A stretch of DNA of 64,000 bases from G965199725 sp965199725 (GCA_965199725.1 OZ241321.1:248001-312000), one strand, 5' to 3'. Numbered from the stretch's first letter, positions 48,819 through 59,102 are shown. A program made the numbers and translations. The notes: generated from the sequence alone by a model not told the origin.

Positions 48819-49151
48819 TCAGAACATGCCTAACTGTAATTGTGCCGCCTCGCTCATTTTATCTTTCGTCCATGGCGGATCCCAAACTAACTCAACGCTT
48901 ACAGTATTGACATACGGTACTGTCACCACTTGCATTTCAACGTGACCCGGAAAAGATTGGGCAACTGGGCAACCAGGGGCTGTCAATGTCATATTAATGG
49001 TAACATCATACATTTCATTGACAGCAATATCGTAAATTAAACCCAGATCGTAAATGTTAACCGGAATTTCAGGATCATAGATAGTTTTTAACACTTCAAT
49101 CACGCTATCTCTTATCTCATCCTGGCTTAACTTATCGTCTTGCTTATTCAC
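48819..49151 (-). CDS. sufT: MIP18/DUF59 iron-sulfur assembly protein, SufT type
   Basis: A 110-residue DUF59 (MIP18) protein: VIEVLKTIYDPEIPVNIYDL, then MTLTAPGCPVAQSFP with the conserved reactive Cys, and VELVWDPPWTKDKMSEAA. Such proteins assist iron-sulfur cluster delivery. In suf operons the gene is called sufT (PaaD/YitW-like). It lies five bases after sufU and ten before maeA. Confidence 0.9.
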   Translation of the reverse strand: MNKQDDKLSQDEIRDSVIEVLKTIYDPEIPVNIYDLGLIYDIAVNEMYDVTINMTLTAPGCPVAQSFPGHVEMQVVTVPYVNTVSVELVWDPPWTKDKMSEAAQLQLGMF

Positions 49152-49156
49152 TTTGA

Positions 49157-49609
49157 CTACTCTGTACTGACTGAAATACCATGCTCACCATCAATCGCCG
49201 CACGCATGGTATGCCATGATAAGGTTGCACACTTTACTCGTGCTGGAAAATTGCTAACGCCAGCCAATGCTGCTAGTTTATCCAAAGATGAATCAATGCA
49301 GCCTTCACCCGTCATTTGTTGATGAATCCGACGATAAATATCCTCTGTCTGCGCCTTTGTCTTGCCCTTAATCGCTTCAGTCATCAATGATGCTGATGCC
49401 ATTGAAATAGCACAACCGCCACCCTGAAAACTGATATCTTCAATCACATCATCATTAAGTTTAATAAAGATTACTAACTCATCACCGCACAGCGGATTGT
49501 TACCATGAGCTAAGCGGTCAGCATCTTCCATATCACGAAAATTACGCGGTTTTTTATTATGATCCATAATGACCTGTTGATACAAATCAGTTAAATCAGC
49601 ATTGCTCAT
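49157..49609 (-). CDS. sufU: SufU/IscU-like iron-sulfur scaffold or sulfur acceptor
   Basis: The protein has 150 residues. Three conserved cysteines are seen in NPLCGDE, GGGCAISMAS and RVKCATLSWH. The spacing of about 20 residues between the second and third includes the insertion typical of SufU rather than IscU. SufU binds zinc and takes sulfur from SufS; it replaces SufE in this operon. Its ATG overlaps the sufS stop by four bases. Confidence 0.93.
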   Translation of the reverse strand: MSNADLTDLYQQVIMDHNKKPRNFRDMEDADRLAHGNNPLCGDELVIFIKLNDDVIEDISFQGGGCAISMASASLMTEAIKGKTKAQTEDIYRRIHQQMTGEGCIDSSLDKLAALAGVSNFPARVKCATLSWHTMRAAIDGEHGISVSTE

Positions 49610-50829
49610 GCAAATAGTTCTTGTACTTTTTTAATCGCTATCACTAGGGCGTCTACATCTTCTATCGTATTATAAACAGCAAATGATGCACGCGCAGTAG
49701 CGGGTACACCAAAAAACTGCATCACTGGTTGTGCACAGTGGTGTCCTGCACGAATAGCTACGCCATACTGGTCAAAAATAGTACCAATATCATGCGGATG
49801 CACACCATCGATAATAAAAGACAATACGCTTGCCTTATGTTTCGCTGTGCCAATAATCTTGACACCATCAAGCGCGCTCACTCTCTCAGTTGCAACACTT
49901 AATAGCTCATACTCATGACTGGCAATATTGGCAAGCCCTACATCCTCAATATAATCTATTGCCGCACCAAGCCCAATAGCACCAGCAATATGTGGCGTAC
50001 CTGCCTCAAATTTATAAGGTAATTCGCTGTATTCAGTATGCTCAAAACTTACAGACAGAATCATATCGCCGCCAGCCTGCCAAGGTGGCATTTTTTCCAA
50101 TAATGTCTGCCTGCCATACAGCACGCCAATACCTGTTGGCGCATACATTTTATGACCAGAGAGCACATAAAAATCACAATCCAGATCATCCATATCAACC
50201 GTCATATGCTGTACCGCTTGCGCACCATCAATCAGCACTGGAATATCTTTAGCACGCGCCTTCTTGATCATCTTTTTGATTGGGTTTACTGTACCCAGAG
50301 CATTCGAAACATGGCCCAGTGCCAGCATTTTAGTACGGTTAGTTAAGAGGCTATCAAAATCTGACAGAACAAGCTCACCAGAATGATTAATGGGAATCAC
50401 CTTAAGTGTAGCGCCTGTCTGTTGGCACAGTATTTGCCATGGCACGATATTGGCATGATGCTCCAGATGACTGATTAAGATATCATCACCCGCCTTTATA
50501 GTCGGTCTGAGAAAACTTTGACAAACCAAGTTAATCGCCTCAGTTGCACCACGCACAAAGATGATTTCTTTAGTTGATTTGGCGTTTAAGAAACTGCGTA
50601 CTTTATCCCGTGCTGCTTCGTAAGAAGCAGTTGCCCGCTCACTTAGCTCATGTATGCCGCGATGCACATTAGCATTATCCTGTCGATAATAAGTATCAAC
50701 AGCATTAATTACCTGTGATGGTTTCTGGCTGCTGGCCGCACTATCCAAGTAGACTAAAGGCCGGCCATTTACCTGCTGGCCAAGAACAGGAAAATCACTT
50801 CTGATAGCGTTTACATCAAGTATGCTCAT
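49606..50829 (-). CDS. sufS: cysteine desulfurase SufS
   Basis: A 407-residue class V aminotransferase of group II. VYLDSAASSQKP opens the protein, with FVRGATEAINLV, SHLEHHANIVPWQ, PLP lysine in VLSGHKMYAPTGIGVLYG, and the catalytic Cys in IRAGHHCAQP near residue 364. It frees sulfur from cysteine as a persulfide for cluster assembly. It starts one base after sufD. Confidence 0.96.
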   Translation of the reverse strand: MSILDVNAIRSDFPVLGQQVNGRPLVYLDSAASSQKPSQVINAVDTYYRQDNANVHRGIHELSERATASYEAARDKVRSFLNAKSTKEIIFVRGATEAINLVCQSFLRPTIKAGDDILISHLEHHANIVPWQILCQQTGATLKVIPINHSGELVLSDFDSLLTNRTKMLALGHVSNALGTVNPIKKMIKKARAKDIPVLIDGAQAVQHMTVDMDDLDCDFYVLSGHKMYAPTGIGVLYGRQTLLEKMPPWQAGGDMILSVSFEHTEYSELPYKFEAGTPHIAGAIGLGAAIDYIEDVGLANIASHEYELLSVATERVSALDGVKIIGTAKHKASVLSFIIDGVHPHDIGTIFDQYGVAIRAGHHCAQPVMQFFGVPATARASFAVYNTIEDVDALVIAIKKVQELFA

Positions 50830-50830
50830 G

Positions 50831-52138
50831 TTATCTGTCGCCCTTTTGCAGCAAGTATTCCTCTATCTTGGCTGATACTGCCTCACGTATCAGCGTTTCT
50901 GGAGTTTGCTCCATTACGTCCATTACAAAGGCGCGCATCAGTATAGCACGCGCAGTCGGTTCATCCAGACCGCGAGCACGTAAAAAAAATAAATTATCAT
51001 TGCTTAGCTGGCCTACTGTGCTACCATGACCACACTTGACATCATCAGCATAAATTTCCATTTCTGGTTTGGTATCAATTTCACAGGTACGAGATAGCAA
51101 CAAATTGTGATTATACTGGCTAGCATCTGTCTTCTGAGCATCTTTATGCACCATCACTTTGCCATTAAATACACCATGACTACTATCATCAAGTACGCCT
51201 TTATACAGAATATTACTACCGGTATTGGCAACAGCATGATCAATATAGAGATGGTTATCAATATGTTGCTGGCTATCCGCTAAATACAAACCATTCATCA
51301 CTACATGAGCGCCCTTACCTGATAATTGACTATGTATATCATTGCGCGTCAGTTTACCGCCCAATGTAGTGTTATTGGTCAGCCACTCACTGTTTGCTGC
51401 CTGCTGTGTAGCCAAGGTAGCAATATGAAAAGCGTTTGCTGACTCCTGCTGCAATTTATAGTGAGTCAATGCTGCCTGCTCAGCTAATACCACTTCAGTC
51501 ACTACATTGGTGAAAGATTCGGCATCATTCAAACTAGCATAATGCTCCAACACTGTTGCTTTGCTGTTTTCTGCCAACATAATCATATGACGCAGATGTG
51601 TTGCCAATGAAGGTGCCTGTCCAGTCTGCAGCGCGATAATTTCAATTGGCGTATCAAGATGAACGCCGCTACTGATAACAATCACAGCACCATCATTCAT
51701 TAATGCGGTATTCAGCGCGTTAAGCCCTGCTTTATTAATATCTACTTGCTTGCCTAAATGTGGCTCAACATATTCAAGCCCCGTTGACAGTGAACGAATA
51801 GCTACCCCTGCTGGTAAATCTTGCAATTGTGAATAACATGTTGAAAATACGCCATCAATAATAACCAAGCGATAACTGTTATCCAGCAGAGCTAACTGAT
51901 CTATCTGTGCTACCTCAACGCTGTTTTCTGGGCAATGATGATCAAATACCCGTTGTGATAGTTGCCATAGACTGGTATATTTCCAGTCCTCTTCTTTTCT
52001 TGATGGCAGACCGTTGCTGGCAAAATAATTAAGGGCGTTGTGCCGCAGTGTCTGTAACCAGGGTAAGTCATGACCAATCAAATGCGCACGTTCTGCAATA
52101 CTGATAAACGGGGTAGCGGGTTCAAGTAATCGTTTCAT
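50831..52138 (-). CDS. sufD: Fe-S assembly protein SufD
   Basis: The protein has 435 residues. The N-terminal helix bundle includes GLPSRKEEDWKYTSL, and the C-terminal beta-helix includes YHNLLLSRT-like YNHNLLLSRTCEIDTKPEMEI and DVKCGHGSTVGQLS, with the conserved Cys/His found in SufB/SufD partners. It forms the SufBC2D scaffold. The ATG overlaps the sufC stop by one base. Confidence 0.95.
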   Translation of the reverse strand: MKRLLEPATPFISIAERAHLIGHDLPWLQTLRHNALNYFASNGLPSRKEEDWKYTSLWQLSQRVFDHHCPENSVEVAQIDQLALLDNSYRLVIIDGVFSTCYSQLQDLPAGVAIRSLSTGLEYVEPHLGKQVDINKAGLNALNTALMNDGAVIVISSGVHLDTPIEIIALQTGQAPSLATHLRHMIMLAENSKATVLEHYASLNDAESFTNVVTEVVLAEQAALTHYKLQQESANAFHIATLATQQAANSEWLTNNTTLGGKLTRNDIHSQLSGKGAHVVMNGLYLADSQQHIDNHLYIDHAVANTGSNILYKGVLDDSSHGVFNGKVMVHKDAQKTDASQYNHNLLLSRTCEIDTKPEMEIYADDVKCGHGSTVGQLSNDNLFFLRARGLDEPTARAILMRAFVMDVMEQTPETLIREAVSAKIEEYLLQKGDR

Positions 52139-52899
52139 CAGCTTATCTCTTTGCTACCTTTGACCCAGCTATAGCCATTTTTTTCCAGCTCTTTAGCTAG
52201 GCTCTTGTCACCAGACTTAACAATTTTACCGTCTGACAACACATGGACAACATCCGGCACAATATAATCAAGCAAGCGCTGATAATGGGTAATGATAACA
52301 ATGGCCCGGTCTTGAGATCGCAAAGCATTGACACCATCTGCTACATCTTTCAATGCATCAATATCCAGTCCTGAGTCAGTTTCATCAAGGATGGCTAATG
52401 AAGGTTCAAGCAGCATCATTTGTAAAATTTCATTGCGTTTTTTCTCGCCACCAGAAAAGTCCTCATTAACGCCCCGATGCAAAAATGCTTCATCCATTTT
52501 AACTAGGGATAGCTTACTGCGAACTAATGTTAAAAAATCAAGTGCATCAAGCTCATCTAAACCTTGATGTTGACGTACTGCATTAAGTGCTGCCTTCAGT
52601 AAATAGATATTGCTGACACCAGCAATTTCTACTGGATACTGAAATGCCAAAAATATACCGCGCCGGGCACGCTCTTCTGGCGTTAGCACTAGCAAGCTGT
52701 TCCCTTTATAGCTAATCTGCCCCTCAGTCACGTCATAACCTTCACGACCTGCTAACACATTTGACAGAGTACTTTTGCCAGATCCATTTGGCCCCATAAT
52801 GGCGTGTATCTCACCTGCATTAACAGTCAAATCAATGCCACGCAAAATAGCCTTGTCTGCTACGTTGACGTGAATATTGTTAATTTCCAGTAGTTTCAT
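52138..52899 (-). CDS. sufC: Fe-S assembly ATPase SufC
   Basis: The protein has 253 residues from the ATG at 52899; a GTG three codons upstream is possible. It is an ABC-type ATPase with Walker [10 protein letters not shown], signature FSGGEKKR and Walker [17 protein letters not shown], the SufC form of the motif. It powers the SufBCD complex in the cytosol. It is preceded by a 173-base gap after sufB that contains an inverted repeat. Confidence 0.96.
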   Translation of the reverse strand: MKLLEINNIHVNVADKAILRGIDLTVNAGEIHAIMGPNGSGKSTLSNVLAGREGYDVTEGQISYKGNSLLVLTPEERARRGIFLAFQYPVEIAGVSNIYLLKAALNAVRQHQGLDELDALDFLTLVRSKLSLVKMDEAFLHRGVNEDFSGGEKKRNEILQMMLLEPSLAILDETDSGLDIDALKDVADGVNALRSQDRAIVIITHYQRLLDYIVPDVVHVLSDGKIVKSGDKSLAKELEKNGYSWVKGSKEIS

Positions 52900-52926
52900 A
52901 ATTATCACTTCTCTATTATCTGCATC

Positions 52927-52944
52927 TCACCTTATTAAAGGTGA
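52927..52944. repeat. inverted repeat in the sufB-sufC gap
   Basis: TCACCTT (52927-52933) and AAGGTGA (52938-52944) are exact complements around a four-base loop. No T run follows on the minus strand, so a simple terminator is unlikely; an mRNA-processing or stability hairpin, or a protein site, is possible. The rest of the 173-base gap contains no gene. Confidence 0.5.
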
Positions 52945-53081
52945 TACAAATTAATAATGGGATATTTTTCAGCCTAGCAGATTTAAATAAAATTGCCATT
53001 TGCTATTCAAATCGCACGCACAGAGCACGATAGTAACGACATTGAAATAGTCAAAGTATTATACAGGGCTTACAATCAGGA

Positions 53082-54530
53082 TCAGCCAACCGACCCTTCC
53101 AGTGACAGCCCTAATAAATTCTGTGCCTCAACTGCAAACTCCATTGGCAGTTGGCGTATCACCTGTTTACAGAAACCATTGACAATCATTGATACAGCAT
53201 CATCAGTATTTAGGCCACGCTGCCTACAATAAAAAAGCTGATCTTCGCTTATTTTGGATGTTGATGCCTCATGCTCAATGCGCGCTGTTGGGTTTTTAAC
53301 TTCGATATAAGGGAAGGTATGGGCACCACATTGATCGCTCATTAACAGAGAATCACACTCAGTATGATTTCTTGCATTTTCAGCATTAGGTCCAACACGC
53401 ACCAAACCACGATAAGCATTCTGCGACTGCCCTGCTGAAATGCCTTTTGAAACAATGTTTGAGCTGGTATTTTTTCCCAAATGAATCATTTTAGTACCAG
53501 TATCAGCTTGTTGTAGATTATTGGTAACCGCTATTGAGTAAAACTCACCAACGGCATTATCACCCTGCAATATAATGCTGGGATATTTCCAGGTGATTGC
53601 TGACCCTGTTTCAACCTGAGTCCATGATACCTTTGAATCTTTCCCACGACAGGCAGCACGTTTGGTAACAAAATTAAAAATACCACCAATGCCATTTTCA
53701 TCGCCTGGATACCAATTTTGCACGGTTGAATATTTAATTTCTGCACGTTCATTAGCCACCAGCTCAACCACAGCGGCATGCAATTGATTTTCGTCACGCA
53801 TTGGCGCTGTACACCCTTCCAAATAGCTTACATAGGAATCATCATCAGCAATGATCAATGTCCGCTCAAACTGACCAGTATTGACAGCATTAATGCGAAA
53901 ATAAGTAGACAGCTCCATTGGGCAACGTGTCCCTTTGGGAATGTAGATAAACGACCCATCACTAAATACAGCCGAATTCAGCGCTGCGTAGAAGTTATCT
54001 TTATATGGTACAACACTGCCCAAGTATTTTTTAATGAGATTAGGATGCTCGTGTACCGCTTTGGAAAAAGGCATAAAAATAATACCCTCCTCGGCCAACT
54101 TTTCTTGAAAGGTATTAGCCACTGATACGCTATCAAACACGGCATCAACAGCAACAACCCCTGCTAACTGAGCACGTTCCGCTAAAGGGACCCCTAATTT
54201 TTCGTAGGTGCGTAATAATTCAGGATCAACTTCATTCAAGCTCTTAGGACCATTTGCTTTTTTCTTGGGCGCTGAATAATAGCTGATTTGCTGATAATCA
54301 ATTGCAGGGTAGTCAACATGTGCCCATTCAGGTGGCGTTAACGTCAACCAGTGTTGATAAGCCTTTAACCGCCATTTCAGTAAAAACCCAGGTTCATCTT
54401 TAATGCGTGAAATTTCACGTACCGTTTCTTCATTTAAGCCTGGGGGCAGGCTATCAGCTTCAATATTAGTAACAAACCCAGCTTGATAGTCGGTTGCTAA
54501 TACATTATGTATCTGTTGTTGTTCATTCAT
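53082..54530 (-). CDS. sufB: Fe-S assembly protein SufB
   Basis: A 482-residue scaffold protein with [63 protein letters not shown] and the C-terminal [20 protein letters not shown]. It builds the nascent 4Fe-4S cluster with SufC and SufD. It is the first gene of the operon; neither iscR, sufA nor sufE is present in the window. Confidence 0.96.
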   Translation of the reverse strand: MNEQQQIHNVLATDYQAGFVTNIEADSLPPGLNEETVREISRIKDEPGFLLKWRLKAYQHWLTLTPPEWAHVDYPAIDYQQISYYSAPKKKANGPKSLNEVDPELLRTYEKLGVPLAERAQLAGVVAVDAVFDSVSVANTFQEKLAEEGIIFMPFSKAVHEHPNLIKKYLGSVVPYKDNFYAALNSAVFSDGSFIYIPKGTRCPMELSTYFRINAVNTGQFERTLIIADDDSYVSYLEGCTAPMRDENQLHAAVVELVANERAEIKYSTVQNWYPGDENGIGGIFNFVTKRAACRGKDSKVSWTQVETGSAITWKYPSIILQGDNAVGEFYSIAVTNNLQQADTGTKMIHLGKNTSSNIVSKGISAGQSQNAYRGLVRVGPNAENARNHTECDSLLMSDQCGAHTFPYIEVKNPTARIEHEASTSKISEDQLFYCRQRGLNTDDAVSMIVNGFCKQVIRQLPMEFAVEAQNLLGLSLEGSVG

Positions 54531-54601
54531 ACAGTTTACTCTTAAATAATACTTAACAATCTTCTCAGATATAATGTGCCCACGCCTTTAGTTTTATGCT
54601 T

Positions 54602-54630
54602 ATTATAATAGTATTTGCAATAATAACCAA
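54602..54630 (-). promoter_or_regulatory. probable sigma-70 promoter of the suf operon
   Basis: On the minus strand TTGGTT (54625-54630) and a perfect TATAAT (54602-54607) are separated by 17 bases, about 75 bases upstream of the sufB ATG. I cannot make out a clear IscR or Fur site. Confidence 0.5.
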
Positions 54631-54700
54631 GTTATTTACTAAAGAATTATTCTGAAGAACAAATTAAAAATAATGCAGCTGTACCTAGTTTGCAGTTGTA

Positions 54701-54709
54701 TGCGATAAT
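54701..54709 (+). promoter_or_regulatory. possible extended -10 promoter of the FKBP gene
   Basis: TGCGATAAT fits an extended -10 element (TGnTATAAT with one change) and lies about 50 bases before the FKBP ATG. No good -35 box accompanies it. Confidence 0.3.
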
Positions 54710-54757
54710 TGCTTACGTTATTCTGCAAGAAACTCAATTAAAACTTGGAGACTTTAC

Positions 54758-55465
54758 ATGAATGTTAAATCTATTTTAATCAGCATATTGTTTGCCGTCT
54801 TTGTTACAGCAAAAACGCACGGCGCTGAAAATGACACAGCTGACAATGCTGAATTAAACACTAAAAAAAAACAATTAAGTTATATTTTCGGGATAAATGC
54901 TGGACAAAGTCTGAAAGCTGAAAATGTCGATATAGATATGGAATCATTTATAGCAGGTATTGCAGATATATATGCAGGCAAAAAACCTCAACTGGATCAG
55001 GCAACAGCACAAAAAGTCATTGAAAATTTTCAGCAAAAAAAAGCGCAGCAATATGCTGAGTTAATGAATAAAAAAGCGCAGTTAGCTAAACAATATATGA
55101 CTGAGAATGCGAAAAAAGCAGGTGTTGTTACAACTGAAAGTGGCTTGCAATATAATATTATTGATCCAGGTGATGGTGAAACACCAATTAGCAGTGATCG
55201 CGTTGTTGTCCATTACAAAGGTACATTGCTAGATGGGACTGTATTTGATAGCTCTTATGAGCGTGGCGAACCTGCAACATTCGTTGTCACCAATGTAATT
55301 AAAGGTTGGCAAGAGGCGCTACAAAAAATGAAGGAAGGCGCCAAATGGCAGGTTGTTGTACCGGCAAATCTGGCCTACGGTGCTCGTGGGGCTGGACCAA
55401 CTTCAGCTATTGGCCCTAATGAAACACTCATATTTGATATTGAGTTAATCGCTATCACTAAATAA
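54758..55465 (+). CDS. Mip/FkpA-type periplasmic FKBP peptidyl-prolyl isomerase
   Basis: The protein has 235 residues. A signal peptide (about 1-22, MNVKSILISILFAVFVTAKTHG) leads to a helical dimerisation domain (KQLSYIFGINAGQSLKAENV, then a long charged helix to about residue 120). A C-terminal FKBP domain follows: VVVHYKGTLLDGTVFDSSYE, IKGWQEALQKMKEGAKWQVV, PANLAYGARG, and LIFDIELI. It should assist protein folding in the periplasm; Mip homologues support intracellular survival in Legionella, but that cannot be inferred here. GGAG precedes the ATG. Confidence 0.93.
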   Translation: MNVKSILISILFAVFVTAKTHGAENDTADNAELNTKKKQLSYIFGINAGQSLKAENVDIDMESFIAGIADIYAGKKPQLDQATAQKVIENFQQKKAQQYAELMNKKAQLAKQYMTENAKKAGVVTTESGLQYNIIDPGDGETPISSDRVVVHYKGTLLDGTVFDSSYERGEPATFVVTNVIKGWQEALQKMKEGAKWQVVVPANLAYGARGAGPTSAIGPNETLIFDIELIAITK

Positions 55466-55551
55466 AACTTAAAGCTAGCAGTCAGCATTAACATTCTGAC
55501 ACATTGACACTGACGCCCAGTAACGATAGTTGAGTTCAAATGCAATTCTGA

Positions 55552-55574
55552 AAAACGCCCTAGTGTCCTAGGGC
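55552..55574 (-). terminator. rho-independent terminator of the nitroreductase gene
   Basis: On the minus strand GCCCTAG and CTAGGGC form a perfect seven-base stem with a four-base loop, followed by GTTTTT. It starts nine bases after the nitroreductase stop. Confidence 0.88.
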
Positions 55575-55582
55575 AGTGGACA

Positions 55583-56149
55583 TTATGATGGCCAATTTGT
55601 AAAAAAATCAGCGATACTCAAATTAGGTACAGTTTTTAACTTGGTACTCGGCGTGCCTAGGTAGATAAAACCAATGATCTCTTCGTGTGCAGCTAATCCC
55701 AGCCCAATTTTAACAGTTTGATTAAAAGCCATATCGCCAGTTCGCCAGTAAGCACCAAACCCTAACGCAAAGGCTGCAGTAATCAAGTTTTGTACTGAGC
55801 ATGCAGTCGCCATCAACTGCTCCTCTCTTGGTACTCTAGGATTGTCTATAACTGAACATATTGCAACGTAAATCAATGGTGCCCGCAACGGCATGTTAAG
55901 AAAAAATTGACATTGAGATTCAGTCAACTCCGCCGCCGTTTGGATTTTTGCTGCCCGAACAAAAAGCTGTCCCAATTGTCCTAGTGCTGCCTGTCCTTGA
56001 ATGCAAAGGTAACGCCAAGGGCGCATACTGCCATGATCAGCTGCTCGCAGGGCAGCCAGTTGCAAGTGCTGCCGTTGCTCTTCATCAGGGGCAGGCGACT
56101 CTAATTGAGGGCAGGAAGCACGAGTTTGCAGAGCGGTTAGCGCATCCAT
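55583..56149 (-). CDS. nitroreductase of the YdjA family
   Basis: The protein has 188 residues from the ATG at 56149, giving MDALTALQTR, the YdjA opening (E. coli YdjA has 183); the frame stays open 14 codons more. Family features are AALRAADHGSMRPWRY (FMN-binding), MPLRAPLIYVAICS, PREEQLMATACSVQNLITAA, FGAYWRTG and IIGFIYLGTP. It is an FMN-dependent NAD(P)H oxidoreductase; the physiological substrate is unknown. It ends at a strong terminator. Confidence 0.9.
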   Translation of the reverse strand: MDALTALQTRASCPQLESPAPDEEQRQHLQLAALRAADHGSMRPWRYLCIQGQAALGQLGQLFVRAAKIQTAAELTESQCQFFLNMPLRAPLIYVAICSVIDNPRVPREEQLMATACSVQNLITAAFALGFGAYWRTGDMAFNQTVKIGLGLAAHEEIIGFIYLGTPSTKLKTVPNLSIADFFTNWPS

Positions 56150-56252
56150 ATTGATAATGTAATAGTTTATAACATATTTAACGCACATCATTATACTATA
56201 AAGCGCTTACAGCTTAAGAGTATTTAAACAATCGCGTTAACTTAAAAATTAC

Positions 56253-56810
56253 TTAACAAGACTCGTCTATCATCTTATTAAGATATGACCAATCAAAACA
56301 ACGACCAGGGTCTGTTTTACGATCAGGAGCAATATCGCTGTGCCCTGCTATATCACCACGCGATATAGCATATGTCACCATTAGCTCCTGTATCACAGTG
56401 CTAAGCAACTGATATTGTATCTTCTCAAATGCCTTATCATCACATCCTTCCATCTCAATGCCAACAGTAAAATCATTACACCGCTCGCGTCCACGCCACG
56501 ATGAAACGCCTGCATGCCATGCGCGCTTATTAAACGGCACATACTGAATAATCTCACCGTGTCGCCGAATAAGCAGATGGGCTGATACCTTAAGATCAGC
56601 GATGGTTGTAAAATAAGGGTGTGCAGCATGATCAAGTTTATTCAAAAATAAATCGTCAATCCATCTGCCGCCAAACTCACCAGGCGGCAGACTGATATTA
56701 TGAATCACGATGCTTGTTATATCATTACTATCAGGCCGATCATCCTGGTTAGGCGAACAGTGATATTGGCTACCCAGCAACAAACCTGACTGGCGATTAA
56801 TACGCAGCAA
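56253..56810 (-). CDS. ampD: 1,6-anhydro-N-acetylmuramyl-L-alanine amidase AmpD
   Basis: A 185-residue amidase_2 protein. Zinc ligands are in TSIVIHNISLPPG (His) and GHSDIAPDRKTDPG (His and Asp); FGGRWIDDLF and SAHLLIRRHGEIIQYVPF lie between. It cleaves the peptide from anhydro-muropeptides in the cytosol during wall recycling, and in AmpC-carrying bacteria its loss raises beta-lactamase. No signal peptide is present, as expected. It is divergent from nadC, a common arrangement. Confidence 0.95.
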   Translation of the reverse strand: MLRINRQSGLLLGSQYHCSPNQDDRPDSNDITSIVIHNISLPPGEFGGRWIDDLFLNKLDHAAHPYFTTIADLKVSAHLLIRRHGEIIQYVPFNKRAWHAGVSSWRGRERCNDFTVGIEMEGCDDKAFEKIQYQLLSTVIQELMVTYAISRGDIAGHSDIAPDRKTDPGRCFDWSYLNKMIDESC

Positions 56811-56991
56811 AGTTAATGCCTGATTGTGTCATGCCATATAATATATTTATCATGCTAGTCCTCTTTTATTAATACTTTAAAACCCGGATGATTACAAAAC
56901 CATTATCGCTATGACTTTATTACATTATTTGAGAAAATAAATTAAAAAAGCAACATGCTTTTCAACACTTACCACTAAGGCTGATGACACT

Positions 56992-57834
56992 ATGATAATC
57001 AACAATACTGTACCGCCTCATCTTATTGCCTTACAAGTCAAGCTGGCATTAGAAGAGGATATTGGTCGAGAGGATGTAACTGCGATGCTCATCCCCTCTG
57101 ATAAGACAGTGTGCGCAACCATCACTAGCCATGATAATGCAGTGCTATGCGGACAGGCATGGTTAGAGCAAGTGTTTACCCAGCTTGATTCTGCTATCAC
57201 CATTGAGTGGCATCTTGCTGATGGCGATAAAATGCAATGCAGTGATACTATTTGTACCTTAAAAGGCCATGCCAGAACATTGCTTAAAGGTGAACGTAGT
57301 GCAATAAACTTTTTACAAACACTATCAGCGACAGCGACTTCAGTCAGTCACTATGTTGAACAGGTATCCGGATTAGCGGTACATATTGTTGATACACGCA
57401 AAACAATCCCCGGGCTAAGACTGGCACAAAAATATGCAGTACGCTGCGGTGGCGGTTATAACCACCGTATAGGGCTGTATGACAGTATACTAATCAAGGA
57501 AAATCATATCAATGCTGCCAGCTCTATTCAGCAAGCAGTTGACAAAGCAAAATGTCTTTATCCTGACATGACCATTGAAGTTGAAGTAGAAAATATTGAC
57601 GAATTATGGCAGGCGCTGGCAGCAGGTGCTACCGTTATTTTATTGGATAATTTTACCATTCCTGAATTAGAAAAAGCAGTAATGGTTAGTCAGGGAAAAG
57701 CGTTATTGGAAGCCTCTGGAAACATTGAGCTCTGCAACGTAAAATCTGTTGCCCAAACAGGTGTTGATAGAATTTCAGTCGGCGCCCTCACTAAAAATAT
57801 TACTGCTATTGATATATCGATGCGTTTTCAATGA
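56992..57834 (+). CDS. nadC: nicotinate-nucleotide pyrophosphorylase (quinolinate phosphoribosyltransferase)
   Basis: The protein has 280 residues with LALEEDIGREDVTA, LKGERSAINFLQTLSATAT, the PRPP/quinolinate-binding VDTRKTIPGLRLAQKYAVRCGGG and NHRIGLYDSILIKENHI, then VEVEVENIDEL and LDNFTIPEL. It converts quinolinate and PRPP to nicotinate mononucleotide in de novo NAD synthesis. It converges with icd, leaving 17 bases between them. Confidence 0.96.
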   Translation: MIINNTVPPHLIALQVKLALEEDIGREDVTAMLIPSDKTVCATITSHDNAVLCGQAWLEQVFTQLDSAITIEWHLADGDKMQCSDTICTLKGHARTLLKGERSAINFLQTLSATATSVSHYVEQVSGLAVHIVDTRKTIPGLRLAQKYAVRCGGGYNHRIGLYDSILIKENHINAASSIQQAVDKAKCLYPDMTIEVEVENIDELWQALAAGATVILLDNFTIPELEKAVMVSQGKALLEASGNIELCNVKSVAQTGVDRISVGALTKNITAIDISMRFQ

Positions 57835-57851
57835 TTCGCCAATATTAACGT

Positions 57852-59102
57852 TTACATATAATCAATCACCTTAGCAGCATAATCGCTGCAACTCATTGGG
57901 CTGACGCCAATATTATCAGCTAAATCAAAGGTAACATGACCATGATAAATAGCCCCTGATGTGCCATTAATAATTAACTCTGCCGCTTCCAGCCAACCAA
58001 GATGGCGTAGCATCATCTCTGCTGACAGAATAATAGAAGATGGATTAGCCTTGTTTTTGCCAGCAAGTGCTTCTGCGGTGCCATGCGTTGCCTCAAAAAT
58101 AGCAACAGAATCAGATAAATTGGCACCAGGGGCAATGCCAATGCCGCCTACTTGCGCTGCCAGCGCATCAGAAATGTAATCACCATTTAAGTTTAATGTT
58201 GCCACCACATCATAAGCATCTGGATGCAATAAAATTTCCTGTAAAAAGGCATCAGCAATGCAGTCTTTAACGATAATGTTTTTGCCTGTAGAAGGGTTTT
58301 TAAATGATACCCATTCACCGCCATCAATCAGATCTGCGCCAAATTCATTTACAGCCAATGCGTAGCCCCACTGCTTGAATGCGCCTTCAGTAAACTTCAT
58401 GATATTACCTTTATGCACAATAGTGACAGAATCACGATTATTATCAATAGCATATTGAATCGCTTTGCGCATTAGCCGCTCTGTACCCTCGCGCGATACC
58501 GGTTTAATACCAATGCCTGATGTAGAAGGAAAGCGAATCTGATTAACACCCATTTCCTGCTGTAAAAAGCGAATCACTTTATTGGCTTCATCACTTTCTG
58601 CTTGCCATTCAATTCCCGTATAAATATCTTCCGAGTTTTCACGAAACACGACCATATCTACTTTTTCCGGTGATTTGACTGAGCTGGGTGTACCTGAATA
58701 ATAGCGCACTGGGCGCTGACAAAGATACAAATCAAGCGCTTGCCTTAAGTTTACGTTTAATGAACGCATACCGCCACCTACAGGGGTCATTAATGGTCCC
58801 TTAATGCCAACGAGGTAATGTTTAAGCGCTTGGCATGTTTCCTGCGGCAAATATTCGCCATCATAAATACGTGCTGCCTTGTTACCTGCAAACACCTCCA
58901 TCCATAATATCTGGCGCTCACTATGATAAGCCTTACTTACCGCAGCATCAACCACATTGATCATGGCTGGGGTAACATCAACCCCTATGCCGTCACCTTC
59001 AATAAACGGAATAATAGGTCGATTGGGAACAATCAACGAAAAATCAGCGCTAATACTGATAGCAGATCCGCTGCTGGGTACATTGATATGGGCAAAAACC
59101 AT
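57852..59102 (-). CDS. icd: isocitrate dehydrogenase, E. coli-type fold with altered coenzyme site
   Basis: A 416-residue protein, the same length as E. coli Icd. Active-site residues are kept: [10 protein letters not shown] (Ser114 equals the AceK-phosphorylated Ser113), VHKGNIMKF with the catalytic Lys, and [17 protein letters not shown] with the metal Asp residues. The NADP-selecting positions differ: E. coli HGTAPKYAG is HGTAEALAG here (Lys344 and Tyr345 become Ala and Leu), and VTYDFER is VTFDLAD (Tyr391 to Phe, Arg395 to Asp). All four 2'-phosphate contacts are lost, pointing to NAD+ use (inference from known structures). It catalyses isocitrate to 2-oxoglutarate. Confidence 0.95.
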   Translation of the reverse strand: MVFAHINVPSSGSAISISADFSLIVPNRPIIPFIEGDGIGVDVTPAMINVVDAAVSKAYHSERQILWMEVFAGNKAARIYDGEYLPQETCQALKHYLVGIKGPLMTPVGGGMRSLNVNLRQALDLYLCQRPVRYYSGTPSSVKSPEKVDMVVFRENSEDIYTGIEWQAESDEANKVIRFLQQEMGVNQIRFPSTSGIGIKPVSREGTERLMRKAIQYAIDNNRDSVTIVHKGNIMKFTEGAFKQWGYALAVNEFGADLIDGGEWVSFKNPSTGKNIIVKDCIADAFLQEILLHPDAYDVVATLNLNGDYISDALAAQVGGIGIAPGANLSDSVAIFEATHGTAEALAGKNKANPSSIILSAEMMLRHLGWLEAAELIINGTSGAIYHGHVTFDLADNIGVSPMSCSDYAAKVIDYM

